Below, in pieces: positions 10,971 through 20,414 of a stretch of 64,000 nucleotides of DNA. The first letter of the stretch is position 1; each line of letters begins with the position of its first letter. Made by a program: the position numbers and the translations under genes. Source of the DNA: Gonatopus flavifemur (Eukaryota > Arthropoda > Insecta > Hymenoptera > Dryinidae); the NCBI GenBank assembly GCA_018340375.1, contig JAFFJZ010000094.1:62001-126000 (forward strand), in the 5' to 3' direction. A model generated the notes under the pieces. That model was not told where the DNA came from and did no database searches. It saw only the letters and a program-made list of their open reading frames with translations.

Positions 10971-11559
10971 GGCCACCTTGGAAGTCCACATATGATTCAC
11001 ATTTGGGATACACAAAAGGATAGACTCTGAGAACCTTATGTATGAATTTTATCCGCTACGAGTACGATCATTATTCGAAATCATAGAATCAAGAAAACCC
11101 ACGGAACGAAATTATGCATTTTAATTATAAGGACTGGAATATCCATATTTCACTACTAGCACTGAAATTTTCCAGTCAAGTTGCACCGTGAACTTCCAGT
11201 TTTTTCTTACAGTGCAGCTGCGATATATCGGCGATGTGACTTCAATGCTGGAGAATTAGGCAATTATTACGAAGGAATTCCATTTCTTTTATGTTCACAT
11301 CCCAGCGCCCACTGAATGGAACATTGACATGACCGTTACGTACCCCTGTAGCAGAGCAGCGCCTTGAAGCACTTTGAAAGCGCATTTCTGCCTGGATAAT
11401 AGGGCTTCGCACGGGACGAGACAAGACGAGAACGGTGCAACTCTCGTCTCGGTCTCGTCAAAAAAAGAAAAAGATGTTATCGTCTCGGTTTCGTCTCGTC
11501 TCGGTTTGGTCTCGATATCGTCTCGGTATTGTATCAATATCGTATAAAAATTTTTCATT

Positions 11560-12389
11560 GATAAAAAAACAATGCTCACGTTCCAAATCATAACATACAT
11601 CACAATACATTCAGGGCCAGCAGTAGTTTTTGGTCAGTTTGACTGAAAAAATGTAATCTTCACCACTGATTTGAGAAAATAAAAAGGAACAGAGAAACAA
11701 CTTTCAGCCAAATTTCATCACCCCTTGAATAGTAACTAGGTGGTTTCCTGGTCCTCCTATACGACCACATCACCTTTGTACACTGTGTGTTTCGTTTCTC
11801 TTCACTTTACAGATGATATGTACATGAGTGAAAAATAACGTTTTTGAAACTCTTGTTGTTCCTAATGACCCTAGGGAAATGATCTACAACCTTGAGAATC
11901 CATACAGATTATTCAACAAGAATTTGGTTTGCAATGGACATCCTCACTGAAAATTCACAATACATTCCAATATATTTTCATATACCTTATGAGAAAACAA
12001 TATTGTTTTTCAATGAATCATTTCTTTCCAGTAATGTTCCCCCGATGAAACCAATGAAGACCAATAGAAAGTAGACTTCGGTATGAAAATTATTACACAC
12101 TTTCAAAGAATGAATGATGGCTGTACACTGAGGAAAAAACTTGTAAAATTTACATCTTATTAAGTGAATATATGGATGATTTAGAATATAGTGCAAATAA
12201 CCACAATTTTAGTTGATTTCTCAACAAAAAATGTTGAATATACCACAGCTGATGTGAAATATACCATAGCTGATATGCATATCACATTCTCTGCGATAAA
12301 ATCCACTAAAATTGTAGTAGTTCGAATGATATTTCCAAATCGTCCATATATTTACTTGACAAGAGATAAATTTCACAACATTCTTTTCT
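11560..12389. other. hAT internal sequence, no gene seen
   Basis: Unique-looking AT-rich sequence with only short chance frames on both strands. Confidence 0.4.
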
Positions 12390-12600
12390 CGGGGTAGGGA
12401 TAATTGGTGGATCAAACGAGCCCACAACGAAGCGGTGGGCGAAGTTTGATCAGGATTATATCAGAAGTCTCGTTCGAAGATGATAATATTGTAGTCATGC
12501 TTGTCATGCCTAATACCACAACGTTTAACGTATAAAGAATTCGAAAAATTCCCGCCTAGCGCCATCTTACTGTTAGCAGTGGCACTCCGTCCTCTTCATA
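12390..12600 (+). repeat. Left inverted repeat of the DIRS element
   Basis: From about 12460 the sequence (AGATGATAATATTGTAGTCA, then CCCGCCTAGCGCCATC and CTCCGTCCTCTTCATATTG) is repeated in inverted orientation at 17515-17680. DIRS elements end in inverted terminal repeats, and the right copy lies directly upstream of the DIRS gag-like frames, so this is best read as the distal terminal repeat. Confidence 0.6.
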
Positions 12601-12663
12601 TTGTTTTTAGTGACGAAATCCGTCGAATTATCACAGATGTAATAATGAAGATGATAACGGGTT

Positions 12664-12702
<39 letters not shown>

Positions 12703-12870
12703 TACATATATATACTTTTTTTGCATATGTAGTGGTGGGAGATTATCATTTTCGAACAAGACTTCTCATATAATTTTGATCAAACTTCGCCCACCGCTTC
12801 GCGGCGGGCTCGTTTGATCTACCAATTATATTGCAAGTCTCGTTCTCGATGATAATATTGTATTATTTTA
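12410..12870. repeat. Local inverted repeat around an (AT)n microsatellite
   Basis: GATCAAACGAGCCC...GGGCGAAGTTTGATC at about 12412-12452 recurs inverted at 12778-12822. (TA)n runs from about 12667 to 12712 between the arms. The repeats continue into a second AGTCTCGTTCTCGATGATAA motif at about 12837. Confidence 0.55.
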
Positions 12871-13186
12871 AAGGGTGTGATAATTCGTTAATATTTCACT
12901 TTCTGTGAGATATTTATGTGGGATAATTTATCGACATCTCGCTCCAATGATAATTCAAACCATTCGACTGGCAAACCATTCTATCAACTGGTTCGAAGCG
13001 AACCATTCAGACATTACATCGTTTAGTTTTTGGTGTAGATGGGGATAGGAAAAATCGACAACGTTTAAGAGAATTCGACGGATTCAATTTCTCGATTGAA
13101 TCTAAGCAGTACAAAGAAAAGTTTGAGTTTGGAAGTGGATTGATGAATTTGAAGAGATGGCTATACTTATGGACTAGAGTGAAATA

Positions 13187-14134
13187 GTGAATAGTTGGAC
13201 CATACTGCGCAAAGCGTTGGAAGAGGAGTTTGGAGAGAAAATCAGCGGTGCGGATTTACATAAACTTCTAACTGAAAGAAAAAAACGTCGGGACGAATCA
13301 ACTCAAGAATATTTATTAGTGATGAAAGAGCTCGCTTGTAGAGGTGAAGTGAAAGAAGATTCGCTCATACAATATGTTATCGATGGTATCGACGATAATT
13401 CCGGGAATAAAATGATCCTCTGCGGGGCCAATAATTTGGGAGACTTCAAGAGAAAATTGAAAGATTATGAACGAATTCAGGAGAACAGCAACACTGCTAG
13501 GATAGCCAAGACGGAAAAAGTAAAAGCAACGGAAGAAAAACAGCATTCTCAGCAGAGCAAGAAAGGAAATATTCGGTGTTTCAATTGCGGTGGATTGGGC
13601 CATAAATCTGCAGATTGTCAACGGAAAACTGATGGTTTAAAGTGCTTCAACTGTGGTAAATTCGGTCACCGAGCTGGTGAATGTGAATCTTCAAAGGACA
13701 CCAAAGGAGAAGTGAAGCCAATACATATGCTCAACGGAAAACATCTAGATCGGTTAAAAAAGTTAGTTTCTATCGAAGGATTACCGGTGGAAGCATTCAT
13801 CGATACCGGCAGTGCTGTCAATGTAGTAGAGGAGGGATTTTATGAAAAACTAGGAGCACCTGATATAAATGAGTCGAATCTGGTACTACAGGGTTTCGGA
13901 AACAGTTATGTATCTCCGCGAGGGTATTTCCAGGCCAGCTTATACGTTGATGATCAAGATTTCGTGACCAATTTTTATGTGGTTCCAAATAATTTACTTC
14001 CGATGCAAGTAGTACTTGGAGATGAATTTCTTGCTCTAGCAGAAATAACTATTACGCAGAACGAAGTCAAGTTGAAGAAAGTTGAGCCAAAATCTTTCTT
14101 AATGCAAATACAAGCTTTCCACAATAATGGATAA
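13187..14134 (+). CDS. gag: Ty3/gypsy Gag with two zinc knuckles, fused protease
   Basis: An open frame of 315 codons. The N-terminal half is a capsid-like helical region (residues 1-100). Two CCHC knuckles follow: CFNCGGLGHKSADC (about residue 127) and CFNCGKFGHRAGEC (about 155). Then comes an aspartic protease with the active site FIDTGSAVNVV (about residue 204). Gag packages element RNA and the protease matures the polyprotein. The stop at 14132-14134 is followed by pol in another frame that begins upstream of it, consistent with ribosomal frameshifting. The true Gag start may lie slightly upstream. Confidence 0.82.
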   Translation: MNSWTILRKALEEEFGEKISGADLHKLLTERKKRRDESTQEYLLVMKELACRGEVKEDSLIQYVIDGIDDNSGNKMILCGANNLGDFKRKLKDYERIQENSNTARIAKTEKVKATEEKQHSQQSKKGNIRCFNCGGLGHKSADCQRKTDGLKCFNCGKFGHRAGECESSKDTKGEVKPIHMLNGKHLDRLKKLVSIEGLPVEAFIDTGSAVNVVEEGFYEKLGAPDINESNLVLQGFGNSYVSPRGYFQASLYVDDQDFVTNFYVVPNNLLPMQVVLGDEFLALAEITITQNEVKLKKVEPKSFLMQIQAFHNNG

Positions 14135-14139
14135 AAGGG

Positions 14140-14880
14140 GATGAAAATGCATCGGTTGAGACGAAAAACCATATCGAATCTATTATAAGAGGGTATGCAC
14201 CAGAAAAATCGAAGGAGACAAACGTAAAAATGAATATTATCTTGAGAGATGAACAACCTATATTCTGTCGTCCAAGAAGATTGCCACCGAACGAAGCGCA
14301 AATTGTTGATGATCAAGTACAATTGTGGATTGAAGACGGAACTGTAGAACCCTGTTCTTCAGAATATGCGAGTCAGGTGGTAGTAGTGAAAAAGAAGGAC
14401 GGAAGTCCAAGAGTGTGTGTGGATTACCGCCGCATTAATCGCATCATGGTGAAAGACCGTTTTCCACTACCTCTTATTAAAGAGCTTCTTGATAAATTAC
14501 AGAGTGCTAAAGTTTTCAGCACAATTGACCTTAAAAATGGGTTTTTTCATGTTGAGGTGCACCAAGACAATCGAAAATATACCTCTTCCGTGACGCGAAT
14601 GGGTCAGTTTCAATTTCGAAAGATGCCATTTGGATTGTGCAATTCGCCTCCGGTGTTTCAACGGTTCATCAATACGATTTTCTGGCCGCTGGCTTTGAGA
14701 GGTTTGGCTTTTCCGTATATAGATGACGTCATCATTCCAGCTCGAGATGAACGGGAGGGATTGGAGCGACTGCAAATTGTATTGGATATTGCTAAGGAGT
14801 ACGGATTGGAGATAAACATGAAAAAATGTCAGTTTCTAAGAAGAAGAGTGGAATTTTTAGGAAATGTTGTGGAGGAAGGA
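14140..14880 (+). pseudogene. pol: Ty3/gypsy pol: reverse transcriptase, truncated
   Basis: RT domain with SQVVVVKKKDGSPRVCVDYR, FSTIDLKNGFFHVEV (motif A, catalytic D), FGLCNSPPVFQRFI (motif B) and FPYIDDVIIPA (motif C, YIDD). It ends abruptly at about 14880, shortly after VEFLGNVVEEG. RNase H, integrase and 3' LTR are absent; downstream sequence is DIRS RNase H on the opposite strand. Catalytic residues are intact, so the loss is a 3' truncation. Confidence 0.85.
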
Positions 14881-16291
14881 AGACAGACAAGGAAGTTGTA
14901 TTATCCAACCGCAGGAGGATTCCGCAATGCAACGAGTTTGACGCAAAACATTTTAGCGAGAAGGAAGCTGCGAGTAACTCACGATAACTTGTATGTTTTT
15001 TATTTTCTTCCTCATTCCAAAACCCGTAAGCACTTCCTTCATTATAATAACAACCCCAACTAGATAATGAGGAGTCTGAAAAAATTTCTGATGCAAAATT
15101 TTTTTTTCCAATTGGACTAGAACCTATCAAAGCATTTCTTTGCCACCAATCTAGATCTTCCATCATGCAGTTTTTTGTATAAATTTTTTTCTCATAATTA
15201 TATCCACCAAATTTTAGTGCTAAAAATTTTTGTCTCTCCAAAACTTCACAACGAATAAAACCATAAGCCACAGCTAGGCAAGCCACTGTGATAGTACCCA
15301 AAAATTGTGCAAAATCTCGAATCTTGTAACTATTTTTATTTTGAAATTCTTTCGCATATTCTGATATCTGATTCTTCTTTTTATCTGTGAAATTCAATGG
15401 ATAGTCTATTGGACCAATTATAAATCCTAAATATTCACATCTTTGAGAGGCAATCAACGAACTTTTTCCAAAATTCATGATAAATCCTAAACGCTCCAAA
15501 ATTCTTATGCTCTCATTCATTTGTTGTCTACACAAGCATTTGGAATTATTAATAAAAAGAAAATCTTCTGAATATAACACCAAAATAAATCCCTTTAATC
15601 TCAAAAAACTGATAATTGGTTTCATAATTTTTGTGTAAACATAAGGACTAGTGCACAAACCAAATGGGAGACAGACAAATTGATATAATTTGCCTTCGAA
15701 ACTAAATCTCAGAAATTCTTTGTGTTGTTCATAAATAGGTACTACAAAATACGCATCTCTTAAATCTATCGATCCCATAAAATCTCCGGGAGACACTAGA
15801 TTTGTCACTGCTCTCATGTCTTCTAATCTAAAATGTGGTGGTTTGACAAATCTATTCAATTCGTTCAAGTTATTTGTACCATCATGTTTTGGAATGAGGA
15901 AAAAAGTGGGAATAAATTCACCCTCGCAATGAGTGCATTCTTCAATTACCCCCTTGCATAGTAATTCTTTAATTTCAATTTGAACACTCAACAATTCATT
16001 TTCACGAACAATTTGTCCTTTAGGAAGAACTTTTTGATTTGGTGTCTCAATAAATGGAATTTTATAACTTTTTATATAACTTGAGATATATTTATCTGTT
16101 GTAAATTTTTTCCATTCTTCTTTGAAAAACCGGAGATGCCCTGCTGGTTTAAGTACTTGGATTACTTTTTCAAATATGATTGACTCGTCTAAGGAGTCGT
16201 CTTCGACGATTTCTGGGGATTGCTTGGTGTTCTCTTTTTGAACCGGAGCATGCGAGGCCTCTGGTAGTAACCCACCCTTCGATACTGTCAA
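14880..16291 (-). CDS. DIRS reverse transcriptase-RNase H
   Basis: A long open minus frame (about 470 codons of element sequence). RT motifs: RLEDMRAVTNLVSPGDFMGS, SIDLRDAYFVVPI (motif A, D), LPFGLCTSPYVYTKIMKPI (motif B), then LVLYSEDFLFI at motif C, where the family has Y.DD; the first aspartate is Glu here. The RNase H part shows FSDSSLSSWG, SYRELLAASFSLKCF and LRLDNTTSLS, which supply the usual acidic residues. The reading frame is open, but motif C is altered and the 3' end is lost, so activity is doubtful. From about 14880 downstream the frame runs on into unrelated sequence. Confidence 0.85.
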
Positions 16292-16428
16292 TTTTGTACA
16301 GGTGGGTACCTCCAGTTTCCGTGACTGCGTGATTTGACAGAATTCTTCGGTTCCTCTCTCATATCTGCACAGGCCTTCTCGATTCCTTTTGCGTCCTCAA
16401 CCTTCTCTTCTAACGCTTTTCCATACAG

Positions 16429-17030
16429 TCATTCGTCGGAAAACATCTCATCAACCACAGGTTTAATACTTTTGTTGAGAGTAGGAGTAATAAAGAATTT
16501 ACGAGCTACCGATTGCTCGTGGAATACATCCGTGAGGATTTGACCAGCATGACTCAAGTAGTCTGTGAGAATATCTTCGTTTGAACCTTCCTCCGGAGGA
16601 TCTATCTGCATTGAAACTGCGGCGCCCAGTGCGGCCAATGCTGTGTCCACGCAGTTTTGCGTTTCCACGAAGTGTTGATCCCTCTTTTTCGAAATATCTG
16701 AGAGTAAGTGCACCAATTCCAAGTCCAGTTTTGGGGCCTCTGTGTAAAGTTGACCTTCACGATTATACGACTCAAGAATTTCTTTTTTGTTTTTCTCCCG
16801 AAGACCTTCTCTGAGTCACTTCAACCAGGTATTTCTTGATTCAGGGTGATACTTCACTTGCTTGAACTTTGACTTATCGAGATCTACTCCCAGAACTTTT
16901 AGCACACTATCTTGGGAACTCGCATCCTCCAAGAACTCAACTTCATTATTGTGAGCTTCTGTAACGATTCCAGGTGGATCCCCGAGAATTGGTGAATTTT
17001 TTTCTTTACTCTCCTCTACTTCTGTAAACA

Positions 17031-17070
<40 letters not shown>

Positions 17071-17455
17071 TATTGAGGATAAGAGGTAATAATTGGGTAA
17101 CACTTGTTGTGTAATGTGAATTAAAGGTTCTTGTTGAACACTATCACCCTCTACCCTGTCATCGTCGTATGGACTCTGACTTTCAATACTCGTATGGAAT
17201 ATTTGAGACTGATTTAACCTCTTAATTAGGAGAAAAAAGAAAGGAAACTCGTGTGGAGTTCGGAATTACCAATTTTCTCATTTTCCTTGTAACTTCTCCG
17301 TTTTGGAGATTGGAGGATTGACTTTTGCTCTTGTTGAGCGTGAACCAGACTCTGAACAACCTTTGTGGGGTTATCTAGTTGAGTTTGCAAATCTGTTGTT
17401 TTTTCTTCTTCATCTTTTTTATGTTTTTGTGTCCTGGCATTGTTTGAAAACAATT
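16429..17455 (-). pseudogene. DIRS gag-like region, broken
   Basis: Three minus-strand segments lie just upstream of the DIRS pol: 17226-17453 (coiled-coil-like, with DEEEKTTDLQTQLDNPTKVV), 16816-17103 and 16429-16722 (MELVHLLSDISKKRDQHF...). Their position fits the DIRS gag. They are split by frameshifts and by an (AG)n microsatellite at about 17033-17068. No zinc knuckle is seen, as is common for DIRS gag. Confidence 0.5.
17033..17068 (+). repeat. (AG)n microsatellite
   Basis: An uninterrupted GA dinucleotide run of about 36 bp. It lies inside the DIRS gag-like region and gives a Ser-Leu shadow peptide on the minus strand. Confidence 0.95.
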
Positions 17456-17514
17456 TTAGTAAGAAATTGAAAATTTTTTCGCGATGTACGTTATGAACGT
17501 GTCAATACCTTGGC

Positions 17515-17690
17515 ACAACGGAACAATATGAAGAGGACGGAGCGCCACTACTAACAGTGAGATGGCGCTAGGCGGGAATTCTTCAGATCCCTTATACGTT
17601 CAACGTTGTGTTATTAGGCATGACAAGCATGACTACAATATTATCATCGAGAACGAGAGTTGCAATATAATCTTGAGTTTTGTGAATCAT
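17515..17690 (-). repeat. Right terminal repeat of the DIRS element
   Basis: Inverted copy of 12460-12600: it includes GGATGGCGC-type and CATGACAAGCATGACTACAA segments and ends near 17690. It sits just 5' of the gag-like frames. Confidence 0.6.
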
Positions 17691-17842
17691 TTACCACTCA
17701 TACTCAAATAATTGCAGTTTGAACAGCATACACACATAAAAGTATGAACACCCATACTTTTCCATCAGAAAATGAGATCATGTTTCCATCCTAGTGCGGC
17801 TTAGTTTTCGAGATATTCAAGAATGCAGAATAAGCATCAATT

Positions 17843-18709
17843 GAGGGGGTATTCTAGTGTAGAAGCATGAATTTCGGACGTTTTTTCCGAGCTTTGTACA
17901 AATAAAACGAAGAACATTCTTACTATTCATTATTTCGACATTTTCCCATTAGTCTTCTGGAAATACAAAAAAAATCAATTGAGAAAGAAATATTCAAAAA
18001 AATCAAGTGATGAGTTTGTAAAGTGGGGGTTCAAAACAAAATATGCCCTAGCGTACCAAATTGCAGCCGTTCTGGTAATCTGAAATGAAGAAATCGAACG
18101 GTATCTTGATCAGTAAAGATGCCGTTATAGTATGAATCTCGAAAAAGTGAAAGAAATCTTCAAACAAAATGGCGATCATTTGAAAAAAAAAATGTTTTTT
18201 CACGTCTTTTATGAGCATTCCGGATTCTTCAGAAATAGTAGAATTGAAAATTTTCCCATTCCTGTTGGTTCTCACGATCGAGAGATGTATAAAGAATGTC
18301 CATACCAAATTTGAGATAAATCGGTTCAGTAGAACTTGAGATATCGTGTACGCTAACTCGAAGAAAGTTTCGAGAAAAACGTGTTTGAAGTTTTGCGTCA
18401 AGATTCCGTACGGAAATCAAATGTCAGATTCTGACATATTGTTCGAAAAACTGGTCAGATTATGACAATGGCATATCATTGTCACAGTATGTCAGATCCT
18501 GACTAAATCTGACCGGTTTTTCCAACAATATATGATATTATTTTTCCGGTCGTACCAGATTGGATGCCACGTCACTAAAATGGCTATAACTCTGTAAATG
18601 ATGAGAATTTCGAAAAATCCTTCCAGAGGCATATTCTTGAATGTCTAAACTTTGACAATATTGAAAAAATTGTCGATCCTTCCAAATTTCTAGACTAGAA
18701 TACCCCCTT
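17843..18709. mobile_element. MITE with AGGGGGTATTCTAG ends, TTAA-like target
   Basis: Left AGGGGGTATTCTAGTGTAGA at 17844 and right TCTAGACTAGAATACCCCCT ending at 18708 are inverted repeats. If the terminal base pair belongs to the target, the flanks are TTGA and TTAA, suggesting a TTAA target site with one mutation, as in piggyBac-like elements. An internal palindrome with GTCAGATTATGACAATG (about 18425-18545) lies in the right half. No coding capacity. Confidence 0.6.
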
Positions 18710-18789
18710 AATATATGCGAAGGAAGCTCCTATCATTCCAACAACCGGTGGCGACTTGAATGATATATTCTTGGCATCCAGTCCTGATG

Positions 18790-19465
18790 ACTCACGTTCG
18801 ATTCTCGCGGAGGTGTTTTTTTTTTCAATCCATTCTGATAGATTATTTCTTTTAGTTTTATTCCGTACGATTCATCATAGGGAATATTTTGTTCCCTTTT
18901 TCAGGATTGTACTTCAGAAAAAAATGATTGTATTTATCAATACATCCTTTTCTATACACAAAAGAGAGTATTTTTTTCCAATTGAATGTTATATCAATAG
19001 GATCAAATAAAACTTTCATTTCATTTGAATAATTCTGTGTTTGATGAATACAAAATTCATATAACTGAAACGAGTCTTCTTTGATTAAAATAAATTCTGT
19101 ATTCCATTGGGGGGGGGGGGGGGGGGGGAATAAAAATTTATGAATTTTATCATTGAACGAACGAATTGATTTGAATTGAAGAAGATTTATTTCTGTCAAG
19201 TGGATTTTTTTATCAATCAATAAAAAATTATTGAAGTCAAATAAAATTTTGTTCCACCTTATTGAAATAACATATTCATTTGAATCCAAAAATATCTTCT
19301 CATATGAACAGAGAAAAATGTATTCATAAATGAAGGTACTTGTTTCTCAAGTATAATCTTGAGAGACAAAAAAATCCTCCCATGATGAATAGTACGACAT
19401 AAGACCAAAAGAAACAATCTGTCTGGATTAATTGAAGAAAAAATGACCTCCACGAGAATTAGGCA
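18790..19465. repeat. Long inverted repeat (~230-bp arms), foldback-like
   Basis: The sequence from about 18795 (CTCGCGGAGGT... GATAGATTATTTCTTTTAG) recurs inverted up to about 19460. The arms are roughly 75-80% identical by eye. A G run at 19110-19128 lies off-centre. Open frames on both strands are mirror shadows of each other and include a proline run caused by the G tract. Confidence 0.7.
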
Positions 19466-20150
19466 TATCTCATATTTTTAGATTGAAGAAAGTCAATTAC
19501 CTAAGATAATTATAACCACTCGGTGGAATTTTGATAACTAGTACGACATAACATTGTTGACTTTTAGTTTCATTTTGAAGATTGAGTTACATCCCATTTA
19601 CATCAAGAATCTATGGTTCGGAATATTGTTAAAGTGATTGAAGAGGCAAAAATTTTAAGAGAATGTATGATCAGATATATAGACAAGTTCCTGAGCAACC
19701 AATAGAAACATACTAAACGTATTTTTTGCGAGCTCTTGCATACAAAATCCTTATAAATTTTGTTTTCAATATCTCTGAGGAAGAAGAATTGGAAATTGAA
19801 GGTTTATGAGGTAATGAAAAAATCGAGACTCACCGAGACGAGACCTCCCAATTATTATCGTCTCGGAAAATTTAGTGAGATATCGTCTCGGTATCGTCCC
19901 GCCGAGACCGATCGAGACCAAACGAGACCGAGAAAAGTCTCGGTCTCGTGCGGAGCCCTACTGGATAAGCTGCGTAACATACAGCAATAATTCAATCAAT
20001 GTTACTTTCGGTGGTCACTGCGTATGCAGCTGAAATCAAAATACTTTCTTGATTTTATACTCATATTTCGAACAGAGATTGAATCAACATTGTGCCAATA
20101 CTCACGGACTCAGTGTTCTTCTTGTTTTCTTGTTTCCTTCAGGTCACTCG
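19466..20150. other. hAT right subterminal region and flank, no gene seen
   Basis: Contains the CGAGAC-rich hAT end (to 19960) and then sequence flanking the insertion. Nothing coding is visible. Confidence 0.4.
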
Positions 20151-20414
20151 CATATGTAACCACAGCGTAACATAGAAATAACAAATTGTAACGTAATATG
20201 AGCGTAGAATTTTATATCATCGCTACATTCCGAATACATAACAAAAGTATGTAACTCATGATTTCTATGTTCTGTAATATTTACGTACGGTACTACGTCA
20301 CTAATACATAACAAAAATTCCAAGTAATATTTTCTGAAGATGAATTGCCTATGTGATTAACACATAACACAGAAGTAACAAATTGTTACGTAACATGAGC
20401 GTAAAATATTATAT

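Larger units (their letters stand above)
10430..11216 (-). mobile_element. CACTGTA-ended TIR element with tRNA-like core, copy 1
   Basis: Read from 11216 downward, the sequence starts CACTGTAAGAAAAAACTGG and follows the copy at 51302-52403 through the A/TCTGGAATATGGATATTCCAG region and into the tRNA-like core. The left end near 10430 is eroded. A 230-bp LINE tail is inserted at 10686-10915. It is non-coding and non-autonomous. Confidence 0.65.
14880..17690 (-). mobile_element. DIRS-type retrotransposon, 3'-truncated
   Basis: On the minus strand: terminal repeat (17690-17510), gag-like frames (17455-16429) and an RT-RNase H ORF (16291-14880). The RT belongs to the DIRS lineage. The methyltransferase and tyrosine recombinase regions are missing, because the element is cut at 14880 where the gypsy pol begins on the other strand. 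If 12390-12600 is its other terminal repeat, the gypsy sits inside the DIRS and a later deletion removed the 3' parts of both. Confidence 0.78.
11400..19960. mobile_element. hAT-type transposon with perfect 8-bp TSD, carrying nested elements
   Basis: The left end starts TAGGGCTTCGCACGGGACGA at 11400; the right end finishes CTCGTGCGGAGCCCTA at 19960. Both subterminal regions are dense in 'GTCTCG' / 'CGAGAC' repeats (11400-11530 and 19830-19950). The flanks are CTGGATAA at 11392-11399 and CTGGATAA at 19961-19968. An 8-bp duplication with TAGGG ends is typical of hAT. No hAT transposase is visible, so it is non-autonomous or has lost it. Inside are the DIRS/gypsy complex, a TTAA-type MITE and an inverted-repeat element. 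Confidence 0.85.

Noticed and set aside
12667..12712. (TA)n as a replication origin or regulatory site
   Set aside because: A simple microsatellite between inverted repeats; nothing else supports a function.
18858..19289. 143-codon minus frame with a proline run
   Set aside because: It lies inside an inverted repeat, is mirrored on the other strand, and the proline run comes from the G homopolymer.
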